Assembly (NCBI GenBank): GCA_003054655.1
Contig: QAYZ01000013.1
Location: 496,001 to 560,000, forward strand
Source: Spartobacteria bacterium LR76
GTDB taxonomy: Bacteria > Verrucomicrobiota > Verrucomicrobiia > Chthoniobacterales > Terrimicrobiaceae
Length of the DNA stretch: 64,000 nt
Direction of reading: 5' to 3'
Positions 34,631-44,338 of the stretch are shown piece by piece (position 1 is the first letter of the stretch; each line of letters opens with the position of its first letter). The notes under the pieces are model-generated. The model was given only the letters and a program-made list of their open reading frames with translations. It did not search any database and had not been told where the DNA came from. Both the position numbers and the translations under genes were made by a program.

Positions 34631-36786
34631 CAGTACGTATCCTCCTGGTCCTTCTCTCCATTGAGCTGCTGCACGGCAGAAACCGGCGCCTTCTTGGCCG
34701 GCTTCTTGTCGGCCTTCTGCTGCTGGGGCTTCTGGTAGTAGTAGTTATAGTAGCTCGTGTAGTACTGGTAGTGCTGGTCGTGCCGCACATCGACGTTGTT
34801 GAGCACCACGCCGAGGATGTTGCCTCCGACGTTGTGGACAGCCTGCTTGACGCGCTGGAGCATCGCACGCGGGAAACGACGATGCTGCACCACGATGATC
34901 GTGAGATCCACCGCACTGGAGAGCACCGAGGCATCGCTCACGCCCAGGATCGGCGGCGAATCGAAGAACACGATGTCGAAGCGATGCTTCACCTCTTCGA
35001 TGAGGTCCACCATGCGCTGAGAGTTCAGGATACCCACCGCGTCTGCCGGCAGACGGCCGCTCGTCATGAGGAAAAGATTGTCGATCTTGGTCTGGTTGAC
35101 CACCTCTTCCAGATGCACATCCGTGGTGAGGAAGTCCGTCAAGCCGACCTCATTTTCGACTCCAAAAATGCGATGCTGGGAGGGACGCCGCAAGTCGGCA
35201 TCGACGATCAGCGTGCTGTAACCACCGGAGGCAAAGATGCTCGCGAGATTCGACATCGTCGTGCTCTTGCCCTCTCCCGCGCCGCCACTGATCATGGTGA
35301 TGGTGTTCGCATCGGGGTTTTTGCGGTTAAACTCGATATTCGTCCGCAGGATGCGGTAGGCCTCCGCGTCCGCATTTTCCTTGGTCTCATTGACCAGCAG
35401 GGAGATGCCCTTGGGGATGACGGCGAGCACTGGCACCTTCAGGAAGGACTCCACGTCCTCCATCGTCTTCACACTGGTGTCGAGATACTCGATGAAGAAC
35501 GCCAGTCCGACGCCGAAGACCAATCCCACGATGACACCCAGCACCATGTTCAACACCACATTGGGCTTGGCGGGAACCAACGAAATCTCCGCCGTCTCCC
35601 AGATCGTCGTCGGACTCTGCGGGATGGTCTGCTCCATCTTTTCCGTCGCCAGACGGGTCTGGGCTGCCTCAAGCACTTTTCTGGCCTGGAGCCAGTTGTT
35701 TTTCGCCTCGTAGTAACCGATCGAACTGGTCTTGGACGTCTGCCAGTCTGCCCGAACCTTTGTGAGTTTCTCCTGGAGGCTGGTGAGCCCCTGCTCCGCG
35801 ATCGTCAGATTTGTTTCCAGAGTCTTGCGCAGGATGGCGGTCTGCTCGGCTAGCTGCCGCTGCATGACCTCCTTTTTCGCTCGCAACGACTTCACATTGG
35901 GGTGATTGACCCCCAGGCCCGCATTCAACATCCGGGCTTCTTCCGAAGCCGCCTCCTGAAACTGCGGATACAATTGTGTGATGGTCGGATCCTCGATCTC
36001 CAAGGTCGTAAGGGACCTCATGATCTGCTCATCCGTCATCTTGGAAACCTGATCGTATTTTGCCCGGAGGGCCGCCACGCGCAGACTTTCCTGGCTGACC
36101 TGCTGCTCCACCTGCAGGAGGATGGAATTCTCCGACTGCGTGCCCCCGTCGGCGGTATCGGGATTCAGATCCTGGATACCCGTCTCCTGACGGATCTTGG
36201 TCATCGTATCCTGGAGCTTTGTCACGACCGCCTGCTGCTTCTCCACCTCCTGCTGCAACTGGGCGAGTGATTTGCCGAGGAACTCATTCTCCTCGGAAAG
36301 ACGCCGCTTCTGGTACTCCTCGGCGATACGGTTGGCGATCTCCATCGCCTCCTTGTTATCCGTGCTGTACACCGTGATGTGAATCAACTCGGTGTTGCGG
36401 ATCTCCTGGATGTTAATCATGCGAACAAGGCGAAAATACGCCTGCTCGCGGCTGGGCATGCCCCATTTCCGATCGAGACCCAAGGCATCGATCACAGGGT
36501 AAAGGATCTCTTTCCGCTGAATGATCTCGAACTGCGTCGCCAAAAAGCGTGGATCAAGACCCTGAACTCCACCCTGGCCAAATACCTGCAAAACCTTGTC
36601 GTTTTGCCGGATCTGCATGGTGACAGTCGAAGCATACTGCTTCGGCATGAAGTAGGTAACGACGCCAGCAGTGATGACCACCAGCAGCAACACAAGGATA
36701 ATCAGAGGCAACCGAACACGGATAACCCTCCAATAATCAAGGAAATGCAGCTTGATTTCGCCGCTGTCCGGTGACTCAAAACTCAT
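34630..36786 (-). CDS. Wzc-like polysaccharide co-polymerase and tyrosine autokinase
   Basis: Inner-membrane PCP-2a protein of 718 residues. TM1 near 20-42 (LPLIILVLLLVVITAGVVTYF), a long periplasmic coiled-coil region, TM2 near 425-445 (VLGVIVGLVFGVGLAFFIEY), then a cytoplasmic BY-kinase. Walker A is SGGAGEGKSTT near residue 497, Walker A' LIVDADLRRP, Walker B DIVFFDSPP. The C-terminus carries a Tyr cluster (HYQYYTSYYNYYYQKP), the expected autophosphorylation tail. It controls chain length and export with the Wza-like protein, whose gene follows directly. Confidence 0.93.
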   Translation of the reverse strand: MSFESPDSGEIKLHFLDYWRVIRVRLPLIILVLLLVVITAGVVTYFMPKQYASTVTMQIRQNDKVLQVFGQGGVQGLDPRFLATQFEIIQRKEILYPVIDALGLDRKWGMPSREQAYFRLVRMINIQEIRNTELIHITVYSTDNKEAMEIANRIAEEYQKRRLSEENEFLGKSLAQLQQEVEKQQAVVTKLQDTMTKIRQETGIQDLNPDTADGGTQSENSILLQVEQQVSQESLRVAALRAKYDQVSKMTDEQIMRSLTTLEIEDPTITQLYPQFQEAASEEARMLNAGLGVNHPNVKSLRAKKEVMQRQLAEQTAILRKTLETNLTIAEQGLTSLQEKLTKVRADWQTSKTSSIGYYEAKNNWLQARKVLEAAQTRLATEKMEQTIPQSPTTIWETAEISLVPAKPNVVLNMVLGVIVGLVFGVGLAFFIEYLDTSVKTMEDVESFLKVPVLAVIPKGISLLVNETKENADAEAYRILRTNIEFNRKNPDANTITMISGGAGEGKSTTMSNLASIFASGGYSTLIVDADLRRPSQHRIFGVENEVGLTDFLTTDVHLEEVVNQTKIDNLFLMTSGRLPADAVGILNSQRMVDLIEEVKHRFDIVFFDSPPILGVSDASVLSSAVDLTIIVVQHRRFPRAMLQRVKQAVHNVGGNILGVVLNNVDVRHDQHYQYYTSYYNYYYQKPQQQKADKKPAKKAPVSAVQQLNGEKDQEDTY

Positions 36787-36849
36787 TGGGGCAAAAAGGG
36801 GTGAAGGCTATGCTACAGCCTGACAGGGTAAAATCAATCGGCGAGGCAA

Positions 36850-38199
36850 CTAAAAGGCCAGATTCGCCCCAAAATACACGACATTACGCGTGTACTCCCG
36901 GTACTCGGCATCAGGAGCGACATCGGCCGTGAACTGGTAACCTGCAGAAAGCGACCAGTGGCGGTTGATCTGATAAGAAGCGCCCACGGCAACGTCGAAG
37001 ACATTTTCGTAGTAGGAAGTGATGACGTTGTTCTGGTCGTAGTAGTTCGCCTGGTAATTGACCCCGAGAGTCATCGAGATGCGTCGCGTGAAGGCATGCG
37101 CCACACTCAGGCCCGTGCGGAAGGTCTGGCGCTGAGTCACATTGTTAAGGCCCGACGCCTCCGTCCCATAGCGCATCATCCAGGAAATCGATGAAGAGCG
37201 ACCGAACTGGTAAGTCAGAGTGCTCTCCCCGTACGGCCCGACGTAGACCGAGTCGCCGTCATCAGGATTCTGGTCAAATCCGACCTGCAAACCGCCACGG
37301 GCAGACCATTTGAAACGCGGATTAAAGACCTGATCGAAACCCACGAGGAAGAAATTGTTGAAGACGTTGAGATCGGCATCGAAGTAGGTCACCGGATTGG
37401 CCCGATACTCCGCCACCAGCGTGGTCTTGGGCAAAAGCAACCAGCGGGCCGACTGGCCGAGGGTCTGGTCGATGCGCCCTTGGTTCTGGTTCAAGTTGTT
37501 ATCCATGTAGTAGATAACATTGAAATTGTAGCTCGTCACGGTGGAGAACTTCTCACTCCATTGGTACGCGCCGGAGAGCACCGTATTGGAGTACATGTAG
37601 TCGCCATCCTGACGGTTCGTACCGCCGACGATGTTGGTATCGGGCTGGGAGAGGTACGCCGTGGTCGAGTTGATCGAGAGCGTCAGTTTAGGCGTCGCGA
37701 GGTAGACCGCATTCAGGCTGTAATTCCCATTGAAGTCCACCTTGTCACCCGGTCGGGTGTAGTAGTAGGTGATGCCGCCACCCAGGCTCGTCTGCAACTG
37801 CAAGCGCGGTGTGCCAAAGGTGTAATACGCTCCAGCAGCCCAGTTTGTGTAGAAACTGCTGTCCGTATTGTTCTTCGTGGTGAACAGGTTGTCATCGTAA
37901 CCTTCGCGGACAGCAAAGGTGAACTCGATCGGCAGCTTGGAAAACAATCCCGTCCCGAGCGCCGACTTTCCGTCCGATGTGCTGCCAGAGGGGGCGGAAC
38001 CTTCACCCGGAACAGGAGCCTCCGCCTCACTCAAGGAAGTCGGAATGGCCACCGCATTGTCCAACCCGCCGCCAAAATCAGCCGGAGGCGGAGCGCTATA
38101 AAAACTCACCTGAGCAAGTGCGGGCGAAGCAACCAAGCCAAGCGCATACCCAAGCACGGCCAGCGCTGCAAATCTGGAGGCAGCATTTTGAGAAACCAT
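36850..38199 (-). CDS. Outer-membrane beta-barrel protein of polysaccharide locus
   Basis: A 449-residue outer-membrane protein, start at ATG 38199. Signal SRFAALAVLGYALGLVASPALA is followed by a low-complexity linker (about residues 35-85) and then about 18 predicted antiparallel strands (FAVREGYDDNLFTTKNNTD, YNFNVIYYMDNNLN, SLSAGYQFTADVAPDAEYREY), ending FGANLAF. It resembles the BBP2-type putative barrel porins found in EPS clusters of Gram-negative bacteria lacking a full Wza. It lies between wzc and the wzy-like gene, so a pore for polymer export is a good working idea, inferred. Confidence 0.8.
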   Translation of the reverse strand: MVSQNAASRFAALAVLGYALGLVASPALAQVSFYSAPPPADFGGGLDNAVAIPTSLSEAEAPVPGEGSAPSGSTSDGKSALGTGLFSKLPIEFTFAVREGYDDNLFTTKNNTDSSFYTNWAAGAYYTFGTPRLQLQTSLGGGITYYYTRPGDKVDFNGNYSLNAVYLATPKLTLSINSTTAYLSQPDTNIVGGTNRQDGDYMYSNTVLSGAYQWSEKFSTVTSYNFNVIYYMDNNLNQNQGRIDQTLGQSARWLLLPKTTLVAEYRANPVTYFDADLNVFNNFFLVGFDQVFNPRFKWSARGGLQVGFDQNPDDGDSVYVGPYGESTLTYQFGRSSSISWMMRYGTEASGLNNVTQRQTFRTGLSVAHAFTRRISMTLGVNYQANYYDQNNVITSYYENVFDVAVGASYQINRHWSLSAGYQFTADVAPDAEYREYTRNVVYFGANLAF

Positions 38200-38240
38200 G
38201 CGGGCGTTGTAGCGCAACTTTCCGGTTAGGCAAACATTTC

Positions 38241-40148
38241 TTACCTCGCCTCCGCCGCCCTCGCCCGCACCCGATCCTGCAGCACCTTCAATTTTTTCCA
38301 GTCAACGGAACTCCCGGCCAGACTCGAGGCGACACCATAATATCGCACCGCCATGGGCAGATTCCCCTCCAGTTGAGCGATCATCCCGAGCTGCTCCCAG
38401 CCTGTCGCCCGCAAGGGATCCATTTCGATACTCCGGATCACTTCCGTCCTCGCCAGGCCCCACTTCCCCTCGACCATCAAGGCGGAGACAAGAGCGCTTC
38501 TCAGGACTCGGTCACCGGAAGAAATCGCCACGGCTTCCAGGAAATGCTCTGTCGCGATGCGTTTTTCTTCCGCCCGGTCGCTCCCGGAGAGCGCACCAGC
38601 CCCGGCTGCCGCCACCCGACCGCCGACTGTCTGCACCCATGGATTGTCCGGCGCGGATTTCAGAGCAAGGGCCGCACTCCGGTCCGCCTCACCCTGACGC
38701 CCTGCCAGCAGATCATTCTCCGCCATGAGCGCCCAAAGCTCTCCCCGCGATATCCACACAGCAGTCAAAAGCCCCAGGGCGGAAACCCCCACCAAAACGG
38801 AATACGCGATCCGTCCAGACTTCGGTGCCTGTCTCGCCACACCCGCCACGTAATCCGGCCGCGACCCCGCAAGGATTCCCGCAACGGCCGCAGCCAGCAA
38901 AGCATTGGGAACCACCTGGAGATTGAAATCCACGAGCGAATGCACGGCAAAAGTCACCGCGACAGCCATCGCCCCCATCAGCAATGCCGCAGAGTTGCTC
39001 TGGGGCAGACTCCCCACCGCCAGCCTCGCTTTCAGAGCAGACAGGTACCCCTGCCAGCCTGCGTACAGATGCACCACCAGAGCCAGGAGCAGGAGCGAAA
39101 ACCCGACCAGCCCATACTCCCCGGCGACCTGCAGCCAGTCATTGTGCGCCTGATAGTCATCGTATGTCGAGGCCCCGTCACGAAATCGCCTGCTGAACTC
39201 TACAAATGTACCCGCTCCGGTGCCGGAAAGAGGATTCACCTGAAGGTGCCGGAGCGATGTCTTCCAGATCTCAGGCCGGTATGCATCTGCAAACAGCACA
39301 TTCATACGGGTTTGCACCTCGATGGACTGACTGGCAAACAAGCTCACCGTGACCGCCGGGATCACCACCGCAGCCACCAACAAAGCGGTAAGCGTCCACC
39401 TCCGCCCAGTGCCGCTGACAAAAATCGCAACAATCGCCAGGACAAGGATCACCAGCGCCCCCCCCACCCATCCCAGGATACCGCCCCGGCTCAAACACAA
39501 CAAACCCGCCGCCGAGCACGCCACCCCCACATAGGCGTAAACCACCTTTTGCCACGCCCGACCCCGCCCCAGACACGCCAGGGCGATCCCGAACAAACCC
39601 ACCGCGTTCAAAAACCAGGCCAGATGATTGGCATTCTGGTACAGACCCGACGCCCGCCTCATGAGCTGCCCGGCCTGCAACAGGGAACCATCGAGATACG
39701 AGCGATGAAACTCCGAAAACCATCCTTGAGGACACCGCCCCAGCACACCTCCAAACTGAGCGGCCCCCAGCCCGGCTTGAACGAGTCCAACCCCCATCAG
39801 AACCACCAGAAACCAGACCCGCGCCGCCGGAGTCGCCAGCGCAGAAGCCACGATCAGATACATCACCCAGCACCCGAGCGTCAGCCGGAAGAAAGCCCCC
39901 GCCATCCACGGCTCGGGCGAAGTCACCTCCCGAAAAAACGCCCAAAGCACAAAAGCTCCCGCGAAAGCCACACAGTCCCAACGCGGCAAAGCAAACGCCC
40001 GATTCCAAGCCAGCGGCACACTCAAAAGCCCAGCCACCCCCAAAGCCAGATAACTCGGAAACGCCAAAGCCGGACGCAACCCCGATCCGGTAAAATACTG
40101 CCCAAGACAAACAGCCAGAGCACATAAAATGGCGACAAAAACCCGCAT
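38241..40148 (-). CDS. O-antigen polymerase/ligase-like membrane protein with TPR tail
   Basis: A 635-residue membrane protein of the Wzy_C/WaaL superfamily. About ten to twelve TM segments fill the first 430 residues (FVAILCALAVCLGQYF, LALGVAGLLSVPLAWN, WVGGALVILVLAIVAIFV). The family loop with catalytic-type His is YDDYQAHNDWLQVAGEYGL near residue 333, preceded by LSGTGAGTFVEFSRRF. The C-terminal 150 residues are TPR-like helices (DRVLRSALVSALMVEGKWGL, GWEQLGMIAQLEGNLPMAVRYY). It starts the minus-strand export operon and presumably polymerises or transfers lipid-linked repeat units. Confidence 0.87.
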   Translation of the reverse strand: MRVFVAILCALAVCLGQYFTGSGLRPALAFPSYLALGVAGLLSVPLAWNRAFALPRWDCVAFAGAFVLWAFFREVTSPEPWMAGAFFRLTLGCWVMYLIVASALATPAARVWFLVVLMGVGLVQAGLGAAQFGGVLGRCPQGWFSEFHRSYLDGSLLQAGQLMRRASGLYQNANHLAWFLNAVGLFGIALACLGRGRAWQKVVYAYVGVACSAAGLLCLSRGGILGWVGGALVILVLAIVAIFVSGTGRRWTLTALLVAAVVIPAVTVSLFASQSIEVQTRMNVLFADAYRPEIWKTSLRHLQVNPLSGTGAGTFVEFSRRFRDGASTYDDYQAHNDWLQVAGEYGLVGFSLLLLALVVHLYAGWQGYLSALKARLAVGSLPQSNSAALLMGAMAVAVTFAVHSLVDFNLQVVPNALLAAAVAGILAGSRPDYVAGVARQAPKSGRIAYSVLVGVSALGLLTAVWISRGELWALMAENDLLAGRQGEADRSAALALKSAPDNPWVQTVGGRVAAAGAGALSGSDRAEEKRIATEHFLEAVAISSGDRVLRSALVSALMVEGKWGLARTEVIRSIEMDPLRATGWEQLGMIAQLEGNLPMAVRYYGVASSLAGSSVDWKKLKVLQDRVRARAAEAR

Positions 40149-40326
40149 GGAGGAGAAAGCGACACTACCTATCCGACTCGCCCCAAACTTGGCGAGTACG
40201 AACCCGGAACAGGACGATTCCTGCGCTAGAGACCTCGTGCCGCTCCAGAAATATCTCTCTCGTTCTGAATAGTTATAATTCGTAGAAGATCCTTTCAGAA
40301 TTCTCTATACCTGCCTTTTCCGTAAA

Positions 40327-41808
40327 ATGAATCTCCCTCGTGCCGGGCGAACAAGTAGCCGTACGCTTCTCGCGTGGGGCACTCCGTATCTCATTCTCTC
40401 GATTTGGAGTATTTTTACCGCAACGAACATTTCCCGGTTACGCCCCATCAGCGGAGATGAAGTTGGATATCTCGACCCCGCCATCAACCTCGTAACCGAG
40501 GGACATTTCTACTCGACTGCCTGGTGGCAACCCGCAAATCAGTTCTTTGCGGCCAACCTGCCATTTCATGCCCTGATATCTTCCGGATGGTTCATGCTCT
40601 TTGGGCCAGGGCTTGCTCAGGGGAGGCTCTTGAGCCTCGCATTGTTTTTCACTGGCACAGTCCTGATTCTCGAAGCGCTTAGGCGCGGAAAGATCCTTAC
40701 AACCTCATGGCAGACAGTTCTTTTTACCCTTCTCTGGCTCTGCGGCTTATATTCCCAGTCGATCTCGCAGTTCGCGCGACCGGAAGGTCTATGCCTCCTC
40801 ATTTTGAGTATCTACTTTTTTGCGTGGACGCTTAAGTCCCGAGTCGCCTGTTATTTGACAGTTGGCTTTTGTGGCGTCGCAGCCGCTCTGACCGGGCTTC
40901 AAATGGTGGCAGCGTTTGCACTTTATTCGCTGTTGGCGATTGGTGCCAATATACGAAAGGGCCTGGTGGTTAGCAGTTTCCTTGTACTGGGAGGACTCTT
41001 GGGCACCGCCGCTGTCATCGCACTCTATACTTGGAAAGATGTGCTCCCCGTTTTTCTCACATCCACCTTTGGTCTGGGAGCCAATCGAGCTCAATGGCAT
41101 GGGTTTCGAGATCCCGCTCTCTGGGCGCTCACCGCGCTTGGACTCTTCATTCTTGTCCGGTCCCGCAGTCACCTCTCGCCCACGGTCAAAAAGGCTCTTT
41201 TTTTAGGAACCATTGGAACCCCCCTCGTAGCGGCAGGCCTCTTTCTTCTCAGCAAGTTTCCCCAGTATTATTGCTTTTTTGCCCTCCTTCCCATCGTGAT
41301 CGGCATCTCGTCAGCCGCCCCGCTGGCCTGGCCTCGCATGCGTCGAATAGACAAACTGGCCACAGGCGGACTTTTGACGGTCGCAGCAGTGGGATTCCCT
41401 CTTTATTTGGTTTACTTTTTGAACACCTATAACCAGAGAGATCTCTCGCAGATCGATCGCTTCTGCCTCGAGCACGTTTCCCAGAGCTCCATCATTTTCT
41501 GCGATCCTGGGGTTTATTTCAGCGCCAAACCAATTGCTCGGAAGGTATTTACCCAATTTTACCTGTCTAAAGCCTCCGGGGAAGATCGCGCCAGCATTAC
41601 GACTGTAATCCTGCTGTCGCGGAATGCCCCACCGTATATCGATGAAAAAGCCGTCCGAGCGTCGCTCGGAGGCGAGTGGAAGCCCATAGGAGCGATAGAC
41701 CTTGAGGCTACCCAGCCCCCGATTTTCCCGTCGCTCGGGTTCCTCAAACGACTTTCTTACTTGCAACCGTACAACTTTACCGCTTGGGACATACAACATC
41801 ATCGTTGA
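40327..41808 (+). CDS. PMT/ArnT-like membrane glycosyltransferase (GT39-type fold)
   Basis: A 493-residue integral membrane glycosyltransferase using a polyprenyl-phosphate sugar donor, GT-C fold. The first periplasmic loop carries the catalytic acid pair in PISGDEVGYLDPA (D44, E45), and about ten further TM segments follow (LSLALFFTGTVLILEAL, LVVSSFLVLGGLLGTAAVIALY). A periplasmic C-terminal domain of about 120 residues starts after PLYLVYFLNTYN. It is divergent from the export operon with a 178-nt gap and followed 24 nt later by glf. It probably decorates the polymer or lipid-linked unit; the sugar is unknown. Confidence 0.8.
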   Translation: MNLPRAGRTSSRTLLAWGTPYLILSIWSIFTATNISRLRPISGDEVGYLDPAINLVTEGHFYSTAWWQPANQFFAANLPFHALISSGWFMLFGPGLAQGRLLSLALFFTGTVLILEALRRGKILTTSWQTVLFTLLWLCGLYSQSISQFARPEGLCLLILSIYFFAWTLKSRVACYLTVGFCGVAAALTGLQMVAAFALYSLLAIGANIRKGLVVSSFLVLGGLLGTAAVIALYTWKDVLPVFLTSTFGLGANRAQWHGFRDPALWALTALGLFILVRSRSHLSPTVKKALFLGTIGTPLVAAGLFLLSKFPQYYCFFALLPIVIGISSAAPLAWPRMRRIDKLATGGLLTVAAVGFPLYLVYFLNTYNQRDLSQIDRFCLEHVSQSSIIFCDPGVYFSAKPIARKVFTQFYLSKASGEDRASITTVILLSRNAPPYIDEKAVRASLGGEWKPIGAIDLEATQPPIFPSLGFLKRLSYLQPYNFTAWDIQHHR

Positions 41809-41832
41809 ACACTTGCTGACTCTCTCCCATCA

Positions 41833-42999
41833 ATGACAAAATCCCGTAAGTATCTCGTGGTCGGTGCCGGTTTTTCCGGCGCAGTAGTGGCTCGTCAGCT
41901 CGCCGAGCGGCTTTCTGCGGAGATTCTGGTCGTGGATGCCCGGGACCACATCGCCGGCAACTGTCATACCTCCCGGGACGCGTCTACCGATGTAATGGTA
42001 CATCATTACGGACCACATATCTTCAATACGAACAACAAAACCGTGTGGGAGTATGTCAACCGGTTCGGGAAGATGCATCCCTTCATCAACCGCGTCAAAG
42101 CCGTCACTCCTCGCGGCGTTTTCCCCCTGCCGATCAACCTCTTTACCATTAATCTCTTCTTCCAGAAGGCCTTCCGACCGGACGAAGCTCAGGAGTTTCT
42201 CGCCACCGTGGGAGACCCATCGATTGAGGAGCCGAAAAACTTCGAGGAACAGGCACTCAAGATGTTGGGGCGGGATCTCTATGAGACCTTCTTCTACGGG
42301 TATACCAAGAAACAGTGGGGCACAGATCCCCGTGAGCTCCCCGCTGCCGTGCTCAAACGACTCCCGGTTCGCTTCAATTACGACGACAACTACTACGACA
42401 AGGAATTCCAAGGCATCCCGGAAAACGGCTATACCGACATCGTACGAGGCATCCTTGATCATCCCTCCATCGAAGTCCGCCTGAACACCGCCTTTCACTC
42501 TGCCGAATGGCAGCGCGGCGAGTACGATCACTGTTTTTACACCGGTCCGATCGACGCCTTTTTCCACTACAGCAAAGGCAGGCTCGGTTATCGCACAATG
42601 CAGTTTGAACGCTTCGAGGCCGAGGGAGATTATCAAGGCACGGCTGTACTCAACTACCCCGATCCCTCCATCCCGTGGACGCGTGTGCACGAGCATAAAC
42701 ACTTTACCCCATGGGAAAAACACGAGCGTACCATCGTCGTCCGCGAATACAGCAAGGAAACCGGCCCTGAGGATACACCCTACTATCCCAAACGCCTTGC
42801 TGCCGATAAAGAGCTGCTCAAAAAGTATCGTGACCTCGCCAGCGCACTCACCGACGTCTCCTTCCTCGGGAGACTGGCCACCTATCGCTACATGGATATG
42901 GAAACCGTCATCGGCGAAGCCCTCGATTTTTCCGAAAAGTTCATAGTTGCGTCCTTGGCAAATCAAGCGATTCCCGTATTCCCTAACGAGGAACCCTAG
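41833..42999 (+). CDS. glf: UDP-galactopyranose mutase
   Basis: FAD enzyme interconverting UDP-galactopyranose and UDP-galactofuranose, 388 residues. FAD motif VVGAGFSGAVVARQLAER, then GNCHTSRDASTDVMVHHYGP with the conserved YGPH, YTKKQWGTDPRELP, the substrate Arg in LKRLPVRFNYDDNYY, the second Arg in TIVVREYSKE, and FLGRLATYRYMDM near the end. All hallmark residues are present, so it should supply UDP-Galf to this locus. The partner paralogue at 47963-49102 is much diverged. It follows the PMT-like gene and precedes a DPM1-like GT2 gene. Confidence 0.94.
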   Translation: MTKSRKYLVVGAGFSGAVVARQLAERLSAEILVVDARDHIAGNCHTSRDASTDVMVHHYGPHIFNTNNKTVWEYVNRFGKMHPFINRVKAVTPRGVFPLPINLFTINLFFQKAFRPDEAQEFLATVGDPSIEEPKNFEEQALKMLGRDLYETFFYGYTKKQWGTDPRELPAAVLKRLPVRFNYDDNYYDKEFQGIPENGYTDIVRGILDHPSIEVRLNTAFHSAEWQRGEYDHCFYTGPIDAFFHYSKGRLGYRTMQFERFEAEGDYQGTAVLNYPDPSIPWTRVHEHKHFTPWEKHERTIVVREYSKETGPEDTPYYPKRLAADKELLKKYRDLASALTDVSFLGRLATYRYMDMETVIGEALDFSEKFIVASLANQAIPVFPNEEP

Positions 43000-43027
43000 C
43001 TCACGCTCACATCCTCTCTCACCTGTA

Positions 43028-43774
43028 ATGATAATCTCCCTCCACCCCGCGGAGGCGACCGCAGCGCTCACCCAACCGCTGGCAATCGTCATGCCCATCT
43101 ACAACGAGGCGGCCAATATCGAAGCCGTCCTCGCAGAATGGATCGCCACTCTGGAGGCTGAGACCGTCGGGTTTCAGTTTATTCTGGTCAACGATGGCTC
43201 AAAGGATGACACGCTGACGTCGCTTCGGCGGATCGAAGCAGAGCGGCCACATCAGGTCATCGTAATCGACAAACCAAACAGCGGTCATGGTCGAAGCTGC
43301 CGACTGGGCTACGACACCGCCGTGGACTCCTCGTCAGTGGAATGGATTCTGCAAATCGACTCCGACGGACAATGCGATCCCGGATATTTCAAGGAATTCT
43401 GGGCAAAATCCCAAGCCGCAGACTGCGTATTTGGTGTTCGGACACAACGCGACGATGGCGTCGCTCGCATGCTCACGTCCAAAATCTGCAAAATAGGCGC
43501 GACACTCTTAGGCAGAACCGACATGGTCGACCCCAATGTTCCCTACCGGCTCATGCGGAAATCGGTGCTGGCCGGAGCCCTCAAGCGTGTCCCCACGGCC
43601 TTCAACATTCACAATGTTGCTTTGACCTACATCCTGAAGAAAACTCCCGGCATCCGGTGGGAATACGTGCCGATTCATTTCCGCGACCGCCAGGGTGGCA
43701 GCAATAGCATCAATCTCCCTCAAGTTGCGCAATGGGGCATCGATATGCTCCTCGAACTGAGCCGCCTCCGCTAG
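43028..43774 (+). CDS. Family 2 glycosyltransferase (DPM1/polyprenyl-sugar type)
   Basis: A 248-residue GT-A enzyme; start at the ATG at 43028. Nucleotide-binding stretches IVMPIYNEAANIEAVLAEW and ILVNDGSKDDTLTSLRRIE, then the DxD motif in LQIDSDGQCDPGYF. Its compact size and lack of C-terminal membrane helices match dolichyl/polyprenyl-phosphate mannose synthase-like enzymes. That fits two PMT/ArnT-like transferases in the same strand, which need a polyprenyl-linked donor. The role is inferred from family and context. Confidence 0.87.
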   Translation: MIISLHPAEATAALTQPLAIVMPIYNEAANIEAVLAEWIATLEAETVGFQFILVNDGSKDDTLTSLRRIEAERPHQVIVIDKPNSGHGRSCRLGYDTAVDSSSVEWILQIDSDGQCDPGYFKEFWAKSQAADCVFGVRTQRDDGVARMLTSKICKIGATLLGRTDMVDPNVPYRLMRKSVLAGALKRVPTAFNIHNVALTYILKKTPGIRWEYVPIHFRDRQGGSNSINLPQVAQWGIDMLLELSRLR

Positions 43775-43775
43775 C

Positions 43776-44279
43776 ATGACTACAAAACGACCGGTCCAGA
43801 AATGGGCTCAGCAAAAACGCCTCAAATTTTTCAAGGAATACTTCTCTCCCGAGAAACGCGTGCTGGAAATCGGCTCGGGCAGTGGCTGGCTGGCTCCCGC
43901 CCTCCGCGAGATGGGCATCACGCGATATACGTCGCTCGATCTCTTTCCCCCCGCAGACATCGTCGGGGACGTCAACCAGTGGAAATCACTTGGGCTGGCT
44001 GCAGAAAGCTTCGACGTCATCGTGGCCTTTGAAATCGTGGAGCATGTTGATTGCTTCAAGGCGTGCCACGATCTGCTGGCTCCGGGAGGGGTCGTACTGG
44101 TCACCACACCGATCCCAGAAACCGATTGGGTGCTAAAAATCACCGAGGGTCTTGGCTTGAATCAAAAACGCACCAGTCCTCACAGCAATCTTGTCCACCT
44201 CAACAAGGTTCCGTACTTCAGCGAGAAACGGATCAAGATTGTAATGGGGCTCGGCCAATGGGGAACACTTCGCAAGTAA
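43776..44279 (+). CDS. SAM-dependent class I methyltransferase
   Basis: A 167-residue methyltransferase that begins 1 nt after the GT2 stop codon. Motif I is VLEIGSGSGWLAPALREMG, acidic loop YTSLDLFPPADIVGDV, motif IV SFDVIVAFEIVEHVDCF, post-motif LLAPGGVVLVTTPIP. It is short for the Methyltransf_11 group but complete in the core. It may methylate a sugar or lipid-linked intermediate of the locus; nothing in the sequence tells which. Confidence 0.82.
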   Translation: MTTKRPVQKWAQQKRLKFFKEYFSPEKRVLEIGSGSGWLAPALREMGITRYTSLDLFPPADIVGDVNQWKSLGLAAESFDVIVAFEIVEHVDCFKACHDLLAPGGVVLVTTPIPETDWVLKITEGLGLNQKRTSPHSNLVHLNKVPYFSEKRIKIVMGLGQWGTLRK

Positions 44280-44338
44280 CTCACTGACTGGCTGTTTCTC
44301 TGTTTCACACTTACTCCAGTCAAAACTTCGAGACCATC

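Noticed and set aside
37977-40127. 716-codon plus-strand frame opposite the Wzy-like gene
   Set aside because: Low-complexity Pro/His/Arg/Gln composition caused by codon bias of the minus-strand gene; no domain or start signal.
40251-40279. TATAAT at 40274-40279 upstream of the first PMT-like gene
   Set aside because: The -10 hexamer is perfect but no acceptable -35 is present at 16-18 bp, so I did not list it as a promoter.
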